Of a stretch of DNA of 64,000 nt, positions 10,014-22,175 are shown in pieces. The DNA is from Kappaphycus alvarezii (taxonomy: Eukaryota; Rhodophyta; Florideophyceae; Gigartinales; Solieriaceae). The stretch covers positions 1 through 64,000 of the forward strand of contig NADL03000218.1 in assembly GCA_002205965.3 (NCBI GenBank), read 5' to 3'. Numbering within the stretch: position 1 is the stretch's first letter; every line of letters starts with the position of its first letter. The translations under genes were made by a program, and so were the position numbers. The notes under the pieces are model-generated. The model had not been told where the DNA came from and ran no database searches. It saw only the letters and a program-made list of their open reading frames with translations.

Positions 10014-10533
10014 TGTAGAATTTCACTTCACAAGCCTTACAGATTTGCACGAATTTACTGCATCTACTGTAATGTAGATTCAATCCACCGGTAACCTTAC
10101 AACCAGGGCTACTAGGCACCTTTCTGTCATTACACTTTTCCTTACAGTTTTGAACACCACGTTTGATCCCATTGGTACAGTAGGAATAGTTACGGGCGAG
10201 TTGCACACTGGGATATTATATCACTGCTTTACCAATCAAAAGTTGCCTTGCTACCCTATGCCACCTGGACCAATGTACGTCTTATATCTCGTCAGAGTAT
10301 GTCACTCGTGCCGACTACAATTCTGAAAGCGCTACTTACGATTCGGTCAGGACTGTTTTACGGGAAAACCTTTGCATTCACTACTGTTAGACTGCATTTT
10401 TCCGTTAGTATGTAGCTGTCTCTATTTCTATATAAACCCTGCTTTGGAGCGACCGGCTTAACTCAGCCAGCCTCAACCAAAATTTCAACCACAGTTCTGC
10501 CTATATCTGCTCATGTGCGCTTAGCATCCCACA
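10014..10533 (+). repeat. Ty3-B copy 1 5' LTR
   Basis: 520 bp, starting TGTAGAATTTCACTTC and ending GCATCCCACA. Homologous to 16391-16907, 33854-34367 and 40527-41037. Confidence 0.92.
10429..10436 (+). promoter_or_regulatory. TATA box in Ty3-B LTR
   Basis: TATATAAA about 100 bp before the LTR end, kept in the other Ty3-B LTRs. A plausible start signal for element transcription. Confidence 0.5.
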
Positions 10534-10536
10534 TCG

Positions 10537-10551
10537 TGGTAGCGTCGAAAG
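10537..10551 (+). other. Ty3-B primer binding site, initiator Met tRNA
   Basis: TGGTAGCG begins three bases after the LTR. It matches the complement of the 3' end of initiator methionine tRNA, the usual primer of Ty1 and Ty3. Copy 2 has a decayed version (TGGCAGGA) at the same place. Confidence 0.6.
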
Positions 10552-10889
10552 TAAGTTCTGCCTCATTGCGCTTTTTCCGATCCGCCAGCTAGGATAAAAT
10601 CTCTACTGGATTTATCTCAGCTTCCAGATTTCAAAAAGAGACTAATCTTGTGTTTTTTTACTCTGGAACTTACGCGGCAACCCCCAGTTTCGTACGAAAA
10701 TAAGTCAAAGGGCCGCCATCCGTCTCCTTTAGAATAAGACTCCAAAAACCTCGCCGAATTTCGTTCCCCACCCACCTCGCCAACTGTACTGACTGGAGAG
10801 GAAAAATATCCCAAGAATCCGCCTCGTATGTCGACTCCGAGAATCCCGATCACCCTACGCAGCCCCGATGAGACCAAAACACTGACGTA

Positions 10890-11345
10890 GACTTAGCTTC
10901 CTGGCCAAGATCTCGTCTTACAACGAGCTCTTTCAGATTCAGCAGCACCTCCACTTGTTACGGTTGAGGAGCCTCGCACCTCTTTTCGATCGTTAGCCCT
11001 ACCTTTATCGACTGATCTTCGATTTTTGCCCCCGGTTGCGAGAAAACCGTCGCCTCCGACCGCCTTGAAGTCGTCAAGGCCACCGAAAAGTTCAAAGGCT
11101 CTCCAAGAGGTTTCTACTGCTGCCTGATGCCGCCTCTGCTCCGATTCAAAAGGTGTTAAACCATGCAATCGGCAAGGCCAGGCCCTCGAAAAGGCCGCGA
11201 ATGAACAAGAATCCGAATTACTCTCCCTACCATTGGCGAAATTGTCAACTCACCTGCTCCGCTCGCGTTTAGTACTTCGAGCACCTCCGTTTCCGTCGTG
11301 ACATCCGCCGTACAAGCAAGAAGGAGTACAATTTAAAGTACTGAA
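10890..11345 (+). pseudogene. Ty3-B copy 1 ORF0 zinc-finger protein (broken)
   Basis: Plus-strand remnant of the ORF described in copy 2 at 39737-40278. The basic, Pro/Ser-rich stretch is recognisable around 10900-11110. The zinc finger at about 11226-11295 has lost its first cysteine (Trp codon), carries a TAG inside and has changed its final histidine. Identity is inferred from alignment with copy 2, not from this copy alone. Confidence 0.5.
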
Positions 11346-11734
11346 ATATTGAGGTTTTCAATAAACAAGACCTTATCCGCCATCAGAACGGCACCCAGCA
11401 TCGACTTCAAAGCAGGGATATCAAGTGGTATCTTTATTTTCTATAAAAATCGCTCGCTTTTTGAGTAAGGAAAAGGAAAATAGAGTAATAAGTTCAATAA
11501 GTTCATTTATCAATCGACCTCGTGTTTGTATTGAGTTCACCCTTCCGCTGTGATTGCAAGCTTTACTCTGCTAACTCCAGATCCTTTTAGTAGGACTTAC
11601 AATTTTAATTCCGTATCGACATCAGGACCCATACAGAACAACCACTGGAAAGAAAGATTCGAAAGAAGGACTACTGTAACGCCCCCGATGTGACTGACGT
11701 CAACCCTTACGTCAGAGAAGGAACTTTTTGTAAG

Positions 11735-11806
11735 TGCTCTGGGCGGATTTGAACCCGCGACCACTTCATCAGGAGCTTCTTAAACTTAACCATTAGGTCA
11801 CTAGGA
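11735..11806 (-). other. tRNA-like sequence in Ty3-B leader, antisense
   Basis: On the minus strand this has a D-arm-like GACCTAATGGTTAAG and a perfect B-box match GGTTCAAATCC inside a T-arm-like hairpin. The acceptor ends pair worse than in copy 2 (39391-39462), and the anticodon stem does not close well. It is therefore a tRNA-derived relic, not a functional tRNA. It sits between ORF0 and gag, opposite in strand to the element, exactly as in copy 2. Confidence 0.5.
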
Positions 11807-12042
11807 CCGGAGTTTGAAGATGACAGGAGAGCTAATCAGAATATAAAGCACATTTTTTTCAAAAATCGTTGCCGGCATTCTGAAAACACGGACTGCCGTA
11901 CGCTTAGCATCGTGGGTAGTTAGCCCAAGAACCATCTAAGCGAAAACGTGAAAACTTATCACCACGTGTACCAGTGGAAGGTCGAAAAATCCTCTCGGGT
12001 ACCAGGCCAAGCACCGTTACTGCCTTTGTGAACCTGATCGCT

Positions 12043-12969
12043 ATGGATCAGCCGCAAGTCACACTAGAGTCCCTTACACAGATGGTGCATCAGCTGCAGC
12101 AGAATCTCGAGCATGCCATAACCATATTTCTGCATACAGATCAGAGCTTTCTATTGCAGGGCAACGGGTATCCTCTTTAGAACCTGAACTGGTAAATGCC
12201 CGAAACGAGTCCAGGTCGTCAAGTAATGCACCTTTTGATAGTAGGCTGGCCCAAAGAAAAACAAGCTAACTACATTCACTAGGAAAGGATCAATTGGCAG
12301 CTAGTGTGTTCAGATGGACAATTACCTCGGAGCAAATGACGGCATTGGACCCATACACATAGAAATCAGCTATTTGGCTGGCAATTCCCATGAGTGGTGG
12401 ATGTTACACCCAAAAAAAGTATGGAAAGGAATAAATTCCTGCCAGACCCCGAAGGGTTCTTTGCTCCAGCGGTTTGAAACCTTGGACAAAGAGAAAATCG
12501 CTCTGGACAAGTTTGCCTGCTGAAAACAAGTCAAAGATGTTCCTACCTTCAACGAAGACTTCAAAAACATTATATTGGACATCCCTGATATTGGAATTAA
12601 AGACCAGATAGATCTATACTCTCGCGTTTAAAGCCCAATATGTGGAAGGCGTTGTGCACTAAAGAATATGTCAGCCTCTTCGACCTCATGAGGGACGCTG
12701 AGCGAGTAGAGTCGGCCTATGGGCGTTCTGGACCAGGTAACCTACCAAAGTTTTCTGGAGGAAAGAATGGAAATGAAGCTCTATTGTTGGAAACAAAGCC
12801 CAGTACCAATGGAAATGGGAACATAAAAGTGATACTTGGGCTAAGAAGTAACACTCCCAGTTTACAAAGCTTGATAAAGAAGAACGTGAAAGATGTATTC
12901 GTGCAGGTCTCTGTCTCAGGTGCAGACAGAAAGGGCACCTGTCCAAAACTTCTCAAAGGCCCGGAGTAA
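12043..12969 (+). pseudogene. Ty3-B copy 1 gag
   Basis: Gag starts at MDQPQVTLESLTQMVHQLQQ, a coiled-coil-like N-terminus. It continues in pieces (12314-12523, 12640-12969) with the capsid region and an Arg-rich linker. The zinc knuckle CLRCRQKGHLSK is visible near 12900-12950, but its last cysteine is replaced. Several frameshifts and stops interrupt it. Confidence 0.75.
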
Positions 12970-13129
12970 CTGATTGAAGGTCGTCGGTCAGTTCCTTTCA
13001 TTAAAGAACCATTAGAAAACGTTGAATTAGGCAAAGAAACCCGAGATTTATCATTGGAGCAAAAGAAAAGATCCATCGTCTCCAACATCAGATCGAACGC
13101 GACTTTCATTGAAATATTCTCCCCTTCAT

Positions 13130-13845
13130 TAAAGAAAATCACTAGGGCCTTCTCATTTTCAATGGTATAATTTTTGGTGGGCCAGCAAAAAATCCTCATA
13201 GACCCTGGAGGTGAGATGAACTTTCTTAGTTAATTATTTTGTAATAATAATCAAATAAAGACTACAGATTCCAGAGAGCTTGCCGAAATGGCCAATGGTG
13301 CGGACCAGATAGTTCAAGAATTTGTAAATGCCGTCAGTGTACATATTGACGCATAATAGTGAACCTCTATACTTTTTGGTAAGCCCATGGAAGCGTTATG
13401 GTGCAAGTTTTGGGAAAGAATGGTGCGTCTCGCATGGAACAAAAATAAGTTGCCTTAATAACGAGGTTAAATTCGAACATAAGGGAAATTTAATCGTAGT
13501 TATTGCTGATGATGCAGTAGTGAGTCCGTTTGTATCTATCAGTACTGTAGTTATTGATTTCGATGTTAAAATGATTTGCAGTTTTACTTAGACATTTACA
13601 TTTTAGTGAACCAAAAACATCAGTATACTGGCGAGACGTACAAAAGATTTTGGAAATATTTGCTGATGTATTTCCAGAGAATTTACTGAAAAGTTTGCCA
13701 CCAAGAAGGAAAAATGAATTTGAAATAGAATCAGAGGAAGGCGCAAAACCACAGAAGAAAGGTCTCTGTAGAATTTCTGACGAAGAGATGTCAGAGCTCC
13801 GAAAACAGTTAGATGGTACTGGAAGCTTCATTTGTAATACCTAGC
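13130..13845 (+). pseudogene. Ty3-B copy 1 retropepsin
   Basis: The active-site block KILIDPGGEMNF lies at about 13188-13225, followed by a stop. The protease body continues at 13328-13591 (flap, then SFGKEWCVSHGTKISC) and a linker at 13650-13844. The active site reads D-P-G in place of the usual D-S/T-G; copy 2 has the same residue, so it is a family feature. The aspartic protease would cut the Gag-Pol polyprotein. This copy is broken. Confidence 0.72.
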
Positions 13846-13856
13846 AAGAGCCCCCG

Positions 13857-14745
13857 AAGAGCTCCCATTCTATTCATGAGCAAGAAAGATAATGGTCTAC
13901 GGATGTTTGTGGATTAAAGACCCATAAAAACCGCCTTCAGAACAAGATACTGGTTTTTTGGATTTTTTTCTGCCGTTTGGACGCACTAACGCCCTGTCAA
14001 CTTTCCTGACCGTAATGATATTTTCAAGAATCGGCTCGATATATTAGTGATATTCTATCTGGATGATATTCTCATCTACAGTAGGACATAGAAAGATCAC
14101 CTGGATCATATTCGAACTGTACTCGATATACTCAGAAAAGAAAATTTGTTTGGCAAATTATCTAAATTCTTTTTTTTGAAGGAAAAGAAGTGGAGTACCT
14201 AGGACATACCATTTCCCAGAGTGGTATTTCTGTTGACCAAAATAAGATAAGTACAGTCATGGAATGGCCGGTACAAATAATAAGCAACAAGTACAGTCTT
14301 TTCTTGATTTTGCCAATTACTGCCGGAGATTCATAAAGGCTGTTCAATGCTTGCTCATCTTCTGAAATAATTGACGAAAAATGTGAATTTCCAATGGAGC
14401 CGCACTCAAGATGATACATTCAAAGTACTCTAGAAAACACTTTGTAGTGCACGGGTTCTCAGAAATTTCGACTTCACACTACCTATCTACGTAACCAGGG
14501 ATGCATCACAGTATGAATCGGCGCAGTGTTGGGACAGGAAGAATTATGTTCTAAAAGGCCGGTCGCTTTGCATCCAGGACTCTTAATGATGCTGAATTTA
14601 ACTATGCGGCCCATGAAAGGGAACGTTTGGCCATTTTAGATTCACCCAAGTGGTGGTTATCCTATCTGTACTGTAATCAATTCACCATTCACCCGGACAA
14701 ATATCCCCTAAGGTACCTAGAAACTCAAGAAAATTGTTCCGAGTT
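13857..14745 (+). pseudogene. Ty3-B copy 1 reverse transcriptase and RNase H
   Basis: RT fragments include a shortened palm, FLPFGRTNALS-like residues and an intact FYLDDILIYS catalytic box near 14050-14085, followed by the thumb. RNase H begins near 14470 (YVTRDASQYES, where copy 2 has YVTTDASQYAIG). The fingers region is shortened relative to copy 2 and several frameshifts are present. Confidence 0.75.
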
Positions 14746-14979
14746 AAATGAGATGGCAGGAAAGATTAGTTAATTTCTACTTCAAGATAGTCCCCATCTC
14801 AGGGAAATCAAATGTAGTGTCGGTCGCTGTATCGATGCAACCACAAGATGTGTCGTTACCTGATCACCGGAACAATTCATTACCCCACGAATATATTACC
14901 AATAAATCCTCAGAATACAATAACATTTCGACTATAAAATTCAGGAAAAATGAGTTAATGGGGTTGGCAGAAGATTATG

Positions 14980-16170
14980 GTAGGGCTGAGATCCTCAGAA
15001 CTCATTATCCAGATTCGAAAGCTCCCTCCGAGTGTCGAGGTATGCTTCTACCTAGAAACAAGAAGATCTGTGTACCGGAAAAATTTTAGCGTCAAGGTCT
15101 TGCATGGATATCATTGCACGCCGATCATGGACACCTAGAAATAATCAAAACTATCAACAGAATATCATCAAAGTTTTATTGGAAAAATTAAGATCGGCTG
15201 TAATCCGGTACGTTCGTTCCTGCCAACGACAGAGGAAAAAGCAACCAATCAGAAGCCCGCAGGTCTTTTACAACCACTAGAACCGCCAAAACCAAATGGA
15301 ACTACATAAACATGGATCTCATGACACCTCTCCCAGAGACGAGAAGTGGAAAGAACGGCGTGTTAACAGTCGTCGACAGACTTTCTAAGATGATCAGAAT
15401 GTTACCAACGAAACTAAACACAGATGCTCCTGAAACGAGTCTGCTGTTCAATAATCACTTGTACAGACATCATAGATTACTAGAAAACATCATATGTCAC
15501 CGAGATCCCATCTCCATGAGCAATTTTTAAACAAAACTTTTTGCTCTACTAGGAACAAAGAAATCTTTCTTCTCTGTATACAACCCACAAACTGATGGGA
15601 AGTCGGAGATAATGAACAAAAAAATAGAGGATACAACCCCTACTTTCGTTAGTTTCGACAACTAAATTGGGATAATTACCTGGTAGACTTTGAAGACGTT
15701 TACAACTCCTCTGTGAATGTAACCACAACTTTCTCACCATTTTTCCTCATTTATGGACTTCAACAAAGAACAGCGCCTTTGGATATTTAAACGTGAGATA
15801 ATAGAGTGGCTGCAGGTTTTCTAAACGATATGCAAGAAGCATAAAGGAAAGCACAGAATCAAATCCGTAAATCAAATGAATCCACCGCAAAACATGTAAA
15901 AAAGAAGAGAATGCCTTCTACGTTCGAGATTTGTGATAAGGTTTGGGTATCGACGACGAACTTTTCGTTCGGAGATGCGGCTGGATCACGAAAAGTGAAC
16001 CCGAAGTATTGTGGTTCCTTTGAAATCACAGAAGATGTTAACGGAGTGACATAACGTCTGGAATTATCTCAACAGATGGTTGACAGAGGAATACATAACA
16101 CGTTCCACGCTTGCCTCTTGAAACAGTTCTTTGAAGATGAATTAAACCGACAAGTTCCACCTCCGCCACC
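14980..16170 (+). pseudogene. Ty3-B copy 1 integrase
   Basis: The zinc-binding N-terminus lies near 15100-15240. 15312-15530 is open and carries the first catalytic aspartate (MDLMTPLPETRSGKNG) and the VLTVVDRLSKMIRMLPTK core block. The remaining DDE region (HRDP, then DGKSEIMNK near 15595-15620) and the C-terminal domain follow in other frames. The order after RT is that of Ty3/gypsy. Confidence 0.75.
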
Positions 16171-16184
16171 TTTCTAATTTCAAG

Positions 16185-16345
16185 ATGGACATGAGAAATA
16201 CGAAGTTGACTTTATACTTGCTCGCAAGAAAGAACGTGTAAGAAATAAATTACTTCTCAAATGAAAGGGGTACGGAGATCATGAGAACTAGTGGCTTCCC
16301 GAATCATACCTTAAGAACTCACAAGCACTTTCGAAAAAGTAAGAT
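16185..16345 (+). pseudogene. Chromodomain at Ty3-B integrase C-terminus (copy 1)
   Basis: The reading YEVDFILARKKERVRNK, then a stop in place of the conserved W of the VKWKGY box, then KGYGDHEN and LPESYLKNS matches a chromodomain. The intact pattern is in copy 2 at 34395-34580. In chromoviruses this domain directs integration by binding modified histones. Confidence 0.68.
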
Positions 16346-16377
16346 TCGAACCTTAAGGGTCGCGACGATTCTTCTCT

Positions 16378-16390
16378 GTAGGGGGAGTGC
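16378..16390 (+). other. Ty3-B polypurine tract
   Basis: GTAGGGGGAGTGC immediately before the 3' LTR; the same tract precedes the copy 2 LTR. Confidence 0.7.
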
Positions 16391-16907
16391 TGTATTATTT
16401 CACTTCACAAGCGCTACAGCTTTACACCAAATTACTGCATCTACCGCACTGTAGGTTCAATCCACTGGTAACCTTACAACCAGGGCTATTAGGCAACTTG
16501 CTGTCAGTACTCTTTTCCTTACAGTTTTGGACCCAGCGTTTGACCCATTGGCACAATTGGAATAGTTACGGGCGAGTTGCACACTGCGATATTATATAAC
16601 TGCTTTACAAATCAAAAGTTGTCTTGCTATCCTGTGCTACCTGGACCAATGCACGTCTTACATCTTGTCAGAGTATGTCACTCGTGTCGACTATAATTCT
16701 GAAAGCGCTATTTACGATAACTCCAGGGCGTTTTACGGGAAAATCTTTGCATTCACTACTTTTAGACTGAATTTTTCCTTTCGTATGAAAGGATCTCTAT
16801 TTATATATATAACCTGGGTTGGAGCGGCCGGCTTAACCCAGCCAGCCTCAACCAAAGTTTAAACCACAGTTGTACCTAGATCTGCTCGTGCCGCTTAACA
16901 ACCCACA
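16391..16907 (+). repeat. Ty3-B copy 1 3' LTR
   Basis: 517 bp, homologous to 10014-10533, ending ACCCACA. Confidence 0.92.
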
Positions 16908-16912
16908 TTAGG
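16908..16912. repeat. Ty3-B copy 1 target-site duplication, right
   Basis: TTAGG, identical to 10009-10013. Confidence 0.88.
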
Positions 16913-17531
16913 GCAGCTGATGATACGTCCTAACGCATCAAGCGCAGCCTTCGTCGAAGCAGCGCCTTCTGCTCATGCAAACATAGCTTGCCTAATTCAC
17001 CTAACCATAGAATCTATGTAGCGCCTTCATAGGACGACTTGATTCATAGCACGCGATCTGCATCGACGCAAGAGAAGAGGCAGTCATTATCCATGACTAC
17101 GCCGAAAAGTGCGCCATGCGTTTCTCCCAGACGTCTCTCAAGCTATGTTGCGGTGAGGAGAACCCGGAAGACTATTCGAAAATGGGCGACGTGCGCTGTA
17201 TAGTCCCCTGAGTGATCAAAGCATTCCTCCTCGCAAGTAGACGATTCCTTACGCGCCGTCACATTCCGCAAAGAAGAAGCGCTCAGTAGCCCCTCGCCTG
17301 ATTAAAATCGATTTAGTGGGCCTTTCCGTACGATGGCGACTCTTCCCCCTAGATGCCCCTTTTGTTATTCCGAATGGTCCCTCGTATTGAGAAATGAGCC
17401 TCATAGGGTTCAAAAAGCAATAAGATGATTCACATTGTACTCCAATGATGAAAAGATAACAATATAACGAACAAAATCATAGAATGACATAGGAAAAATA
17501 GTAACCGTTTTCTACAGGACGGCTTGAGAAA
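16913..17531. other. Spacer without a supported gene
   Basis: Flanking DNA right of Ty3-B copy 1. No frame longer than about 50 codons carries a recognisable motif. It ends at the 3' end of the Ty3-C integrase. Confidence 0.5.
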
Positions 17532-18530
17532 TCATTTTTGTAAGAACGACGGGCGAAGATCGGAGGACACTAGGCGTCTCCCATGAATAGCTCCCCGGGA
17601 GCATCTGTCTCCGTAATAAGTCAGCCAGTACCGTGGGTGACCTGCCTTAAAAACTCGAAACGGTCCGAAGAAACGGGACCAAAGTGCGGGCCACTTGACC
17701 GTAGAATGTAAGGCCTGTCCGTGTGCTACTACTACCAAAGCACCCAGATTATAACTTTTCGATCGCGGTCTCTGGTCCATCTCCGTCATCACCACGTTGC
17801 AGATGTGTATCAACGCTGGTCGCTCGTAGGGGTAGTCCCGCTTTAAGTTCCAGTCGGCGGTGTAAGTCCGAAACGTTCGTTACTAATGACACAGTGTTGG
17901 AAGAATTCATGCGCGTGGTGACCCAGAAAATGGGCGCGAACGGCGAAGCGTCCGCCGCTAAGGGGCGGCGGCGGTACCCCATTAAACACTGGGATACAAT
18001 GCTCCCAATCACCCTCCTGCCCAAAGACCATCTTTTTAATTCAGGTCTTGATGGTGCGAGAAATTCTTTCGGCGCAATCGTTCGACACAGGGGCGTAGGC
18101 AAGCATCATGCTCCCCTACTCCGTTCTTCTTCAAGTAATCGACGAGGGCAGTGGCTGTGAAACAACCCTCATTGTCGAAAAATTATACCTTTGAGGAGCG
18201 CAAATAGGGAGATGATCTCTTTCTTCACGAACTCGATGAAAACCTCTGCCCAAGCTTTCCTCGTGGCGGCGGCGATCGGCATATTTTCAGATGCTCCACG
18301 GCGATAGAGAGGAATTTATTCGTCATATGGAGCCCTAAGAATGGCCGTGTGAAGTCGATCGAGTATATTTCGAGGATGTTCGTGAGCGGAATCCCCAGCG
18401 TGTAGCGGTACGGAATCAAAATGCCAGCTTTTTGGCATCTTTCACAGCTCTTAACACAAAATTTTTTGAATGCCTCGATAGACTTGGGCCACAAAACTCG
18501 ATCAACAACGAATCTTATCGTTTTCTTTTT
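17532..18530 (-). pseudogene. Ty3-C integrase
   Basis: 18225-18494 holds the zinc-binding end and first core block (FCVKSCERCQKAGILIPYRY, then EIYSIDFTRPFLG). About 17843-18102 carries the region after the glutamate (YRRRPLAADASPFAP). 17532-17813 is the C-terminal domain (VVVAHGQALHSTVKWPA, RGAIHGRRLV). The C-terminal domain aligns clearly with Ty3-A integrase at 53860-54030, so the two families are related. The frame is broken several times. No accessory modules follow it, unlike Ty3-A. Confidence 0.78.
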
Positions 18531-18559
18531 GTTCTAATGACTGATATCTTCATGTAAGG

Positions 18560-19747
18560 TCCTTAATATCCTCGGCCAGTCTTTGATGGTAGGAATTGTG
18601 CGTAGACCGTTTTCAGTAAGCATCAGTAACTTACTCACTCCTCAGTAACTTGCCCTCCCAGATCATGAAATATTTTGCGACAAGCTTAATACAGCGACGC
18701 TTCACAGGATTCTGCCCGAAATATGAAGCCCTTGGAGGTAACGGGCTAGGTCGATTAAATGAGGCTCCAATAGGATCTCATCGAGAACGGTGCCAAAGAA
18801 ACCTACAATTGCTACTGAATCACCTTCATCCACATCTGATATGGGTGGGTAAATGGCCTGTATCCTCTGCGAAAGTTAATCGGCAGCACTATTCACATTC
18901 TCAGGACGGTGTTCCACCTCAAACTCGTATTCGGGCCAGAAAATACAACCAATGAGCTAGATTCCCGTGAACATAAATCTTCTCGAAATAATGACGGAGG
19001 GCTTGGTGGCTTGTCACCAGTCTGGACGGTGTTGTCCATAAAAAATATACCCGGAACTTTTGAGTGCAAAAATAAGCGGGAGGGCCTCCCTTTCACATGT
19101 TGAAAAGTTCCGTTATGCAGAATTCATATTCGTACTCGCGAATTGCACTGGATTTATGTTCCCATCCTATTTTTATGGGCTGCAGCCGTTTCAATGGCGA
19201 CGATTGAGACGCCTCTCTCATGGTAGACGGCGCGTCGAAGCTTGTATTTGCTAAGCCAAGTGGAGACGTAAGTCTTCTTTTTTGAGCCTGAAACGCTTTC
19301 GTCATTCTTTTCGTCCAGGAGAAGTCTTTGTTTCCAGAAGTTGCAGCATGGAGGGCGGCGGAGAGATCTGCGAAAACATTAATGATTCGGCGGTATTAGC
19401 CTGCCATGCCAAGGAATCCACGTAAGTCGGTCGTATTTTTTGGTTCTGGAGCCTCCTTGATCGCCCTATTTTTTTTAATCGACTTTAAAACTATCTTTGT
19501 CCACTAGATGTCCCAGTAAGCTGACCATCGGCCTCATGAACTCGAATTTAGTAATCTTGAGCTTCAATCCAGCCTTCTGTATTGCCTTGAGCACATTATT
19601 TAAGTGCTCGACGTGCTTCCCCATGGAATACGAGAACAATACAACATCGCCCAGGTAAACGCGGGCAAAAGAAACTTTCCACAGAATTTAGTCCATCATA
19701 CGCTGAAAAATCGACGGCGCATTCATCCGGCCAAAATGCATAACCTC
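18560..19747 (-). pseudogene. Ty3-C RT and RNase H (degenerate)
   Basis: Reading from 19747 downward: FGRMNAPSIFQRMM, then the catalytic box as YLGD (first aspartate of YLDD changed to glycine), the thumb (LLGHLVD) and RNase H pieces near 18890-19150. Many frameshifts. Assignment follows motif order. Confidence 0.7.
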
Positions 19748-20183
19748 TGATATAGGGATGGAGGAGATGTAGTGAGGAGAGAGAGAAGGAAGGAATCAGA
19801 GAAGTGGAGTGGAAGGAGATTGAGAGAGAGAAGGAGTGAGGGACTAAGAAAGAGAGTTGAGAGGAGAGAAGGTGGTGAGGAGCTTTACTCAGACAGAACA
19901 GGGATGGAACCCGGGGCTTATATGGACCTCGAGGCGAGTCGACTGGTGCTTCAGGACGATCGAAGAAAGTTTCCAGAAGCTATGGAGACGACGGTGGAGG
20001 CTAGCCTTGAGACTGCTTGAGCTGATCTAAAGATGATTAGCTCAAGCTTACAGCACTGTACATTGCAAAAAGCGTAACGATCAAGTTCTGGATTATTCAG
20101 TAAACTACAGTAACAGAAGTCTGTAAGCCTCTTTGCTAGCTTTAATATGTCAGCAGAGGCGACGGAAAGTAATTACACCAATA
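19748..20183 (-). repeat. Copia-2 3' LTR
   Basis: Homologous to the Copia-1 LTRs. The plus-strand end reads CCAATA where the others have CTAACA, so the terminal CA has mutated. A polypurine-like tract follows inside. Confidence 0.88.
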
Positions 20184-20429
20184 AGCTCCCTTAAACTGGA
20201 ACTAAACAAAATAGCGCCCCCTCAATCTGAAAAAAAACAATACAAAATTAATTGGGAATGCCAGGAAGAACAACGCCCAACTCACCTCGAAACTTCACAA
20301 ACTTGACTCGAAGCAAAAGGTTTGTCAGAATATAGTATACTTGATCTTCTGTGCGGCAATAAGATATCCGGATCTGCTTTGCGGCTCATTCCTCACGAAC
20401 GAAGTCGTACCGAATATCAATACGTTTAT

Positions 20430-21900
20430 TTAGCTCGTTGGTGAACTGGTTCTTGGTAAAGCTAGTCGATCCTGATTTGTCGGCGAAGATTGAAATCGGT
20501 GTGGGATTTCTTGCACCAATAACTTCACTGAAGAGATTGGAGAGCCAAATGGCTTCCTTGGAAGTAGTGCAGAGCGAAATTTACTCTGCCTCAGAGGAAG
20601 CAGGGCGGCACATCCTTGCTTCATGGAGAGCCATGAGATAGGCCCTTCAGACATCATGAAGACAAAAATTTCGGTTGATTTGCGAGTTGAGTGACAGCTT
20701 GCCTAATCGAAGTCGCTGTAACAGATAATCGTAGCGGCAAGAGAGAATCCGTAAAAAATTCCAAGATTCATGGTTCCCTTGATGTAGCAATGCAATCGCT
20801 TCACTGCTTTCTAGTGATTCGACTGAGGCCTTTCGCAGTGGTAAGAAAGTTTTGCAACTGCAAAAAAAATGTCTGGACGAGTGAATATCATTAGATTAAT
20901 GAGGCTTCCAAATGCATAGCGATAGGGTGTCGACGAAGGAAGCTCACTATCCTTTTCCCCGGTTTTTTACCCATCTAAAAGCACTATAGGACTGTCTACG
21001 GGTTTTGAGTCACTTATTTTTGAATCTTTCGAGTATTTTCTCCGTATAAAACGCCTGAAAAAGGTGAAAGTCCTTTTTGCATGGTTACGAAAAAACTTTG
21101 ATTCCCAGAAACTCTTTGACAGGACCAAGATTTTCCATCTTAACGCGCCTCTTCAACTCAGTTTTGATTTTTTCAAGTGCAGCTCTATTGTATCCTGCAA
21201 TGAAGATATCATAGACGTAAAGCGCAATTATTGAAACAGAGTTACCATGCTTAGATACATAAATGCATGGTTTACGTGGAATGCTTTCGAATCGAAGCTT
21301 TGAGGCTAAAAACTCGTTTAAATTAGCATACCATTGACGTGGGGCCTGCTTCAGCCTTCAAGGCTTTCAAAAATCTGCAAACTTGATCAGGATTGTTTGC
21401 ATCACGAAAGCCGGATGAAACTTCCACATATATCCTTTCCTCCAAATATCCGTTAAAGAATACGGTAACCACGTCTATTTGATCACATTTGAGGTCGACG
21501 AAACTTCTCAAGCAAAGAAACTTGCGGACAAAAGACATAAAAATTACAGGGGCATAAGTGTCGTTGTACTGGAATACCAGTCCAGGGATCTATCTAAACT
21601 CCTTGGCGATGATGCGGACTTTCGGGCCAACTTCCGGTTTCACGCAGAAACGTAGCGAAAAGAAATTACGTATATTCCTGGTTTTTGTGGAAAGAGTTTC
21701 AAAGTTACATTTTCTCGAATGGAGTCTTCTTTCTTCTTGATTTCAGGCATCCTGAAATCATTATTCTCGGGATAAGTAGCGTTTTCGTACGAAGCAGGGA
21801 TGCCGACGGAGGTCGATGCCGTATAAGCAATAATAGATAAAATATTCTTGTGGGGCTAGGAATCACTCACTTATTTGGCTTCCTGTATACTATACATAAG
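20430..21900 (-). pseudogene. Copia-2 reverse transcriptase and RNase H
   Basis: The RNase H block (RSALLPRKPFGSPISSVK region, degenerate) is at 20430-20657. RT pieces are near 20900-21850, including DQIDVVTVFFNGYLEERIYVE at 21323-21538, which contains the first catalytic aspartate region (copia consensus D-V-x-T-A-F-L-x-G). The catalytic box near 21205-21235 reads YVYD, losing one aspartate. Multiple frame changes. Confidence 0.8.
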
Positions 21901-22175
21901 CGACGAGGGAGAACTGCACAGGAGTAATCCTGAAGTGAAGGATGATTGTCGTTTTCCGGGGCACGTCTACTTCTTCAATATCTTGCGCTGCAGAGGACTG
22001 TGTGGAAATGTCTCCCACTGAGACTTGTCTTCAACGGGGAAATGGTCTTGTTCGGAATACTTTTGGAAATTTTCTGCAGTACATTGAGCTTCTGAATTTC
22101 CAGACTCATTGAATATTAAGTCTCGATATACGGTTGTATATCGAGACAACCATTTTACCTGCGATATCCCAAAGC

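Larger units (their letters stand above)
10014..16907 (+). mobile_element. Ty3-B copy 1: degenerate chromovirus (Ty3/gypsy)
   Basis: A 6.9-kb plus-strand element with LTRs 10014-10533 and 16391-16907 and target duplication TTAGG. Internal order: long leader with zinc-finger ORF remnant, antisense tRNA-like sequence, gag, protease, RT, RNase H, integrase and a C-terminal chromodomain. RT before integrase marks Ty3/gypsy and the chromodomain marks a chromovirus. Stops and frameshifts occur in every domain, and the copy is clearly older than Ty3-B copy 2 at 33854-41037, against which it aligns along its whole length. Confidence 0.93.
17532..19747 (-). mobile_element. Ty3-C fragment, cut by Copia-2
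   Basis: Minus-strand remnant of a third Ty3/gypsy family, holding integrase (17532-18530) and the RT thumb to RNase H (about 18560-19745). It breaks off inside the conserved RT motif before NAP (FGRMNAPSIFQRMM) exactly where the Copia-2 LTR begins at 19748. No LTR is seen on its left side. The rest of RT is not found beyond Copia-2, so that side was lost or rearranged. Confidence 0.8.

Noticed and set aside
11735-11806. A functional host tRNA gene
   Set aside because: B box present, but D stem, anticodon stem and T loop are irregular, and it belongs to the repeated leader of Ty3-B.
17200-17420. CPFCYSEW zinc-finger-like reading
   Set aside because: Only one histidine at the right spacing and stops on both sides.
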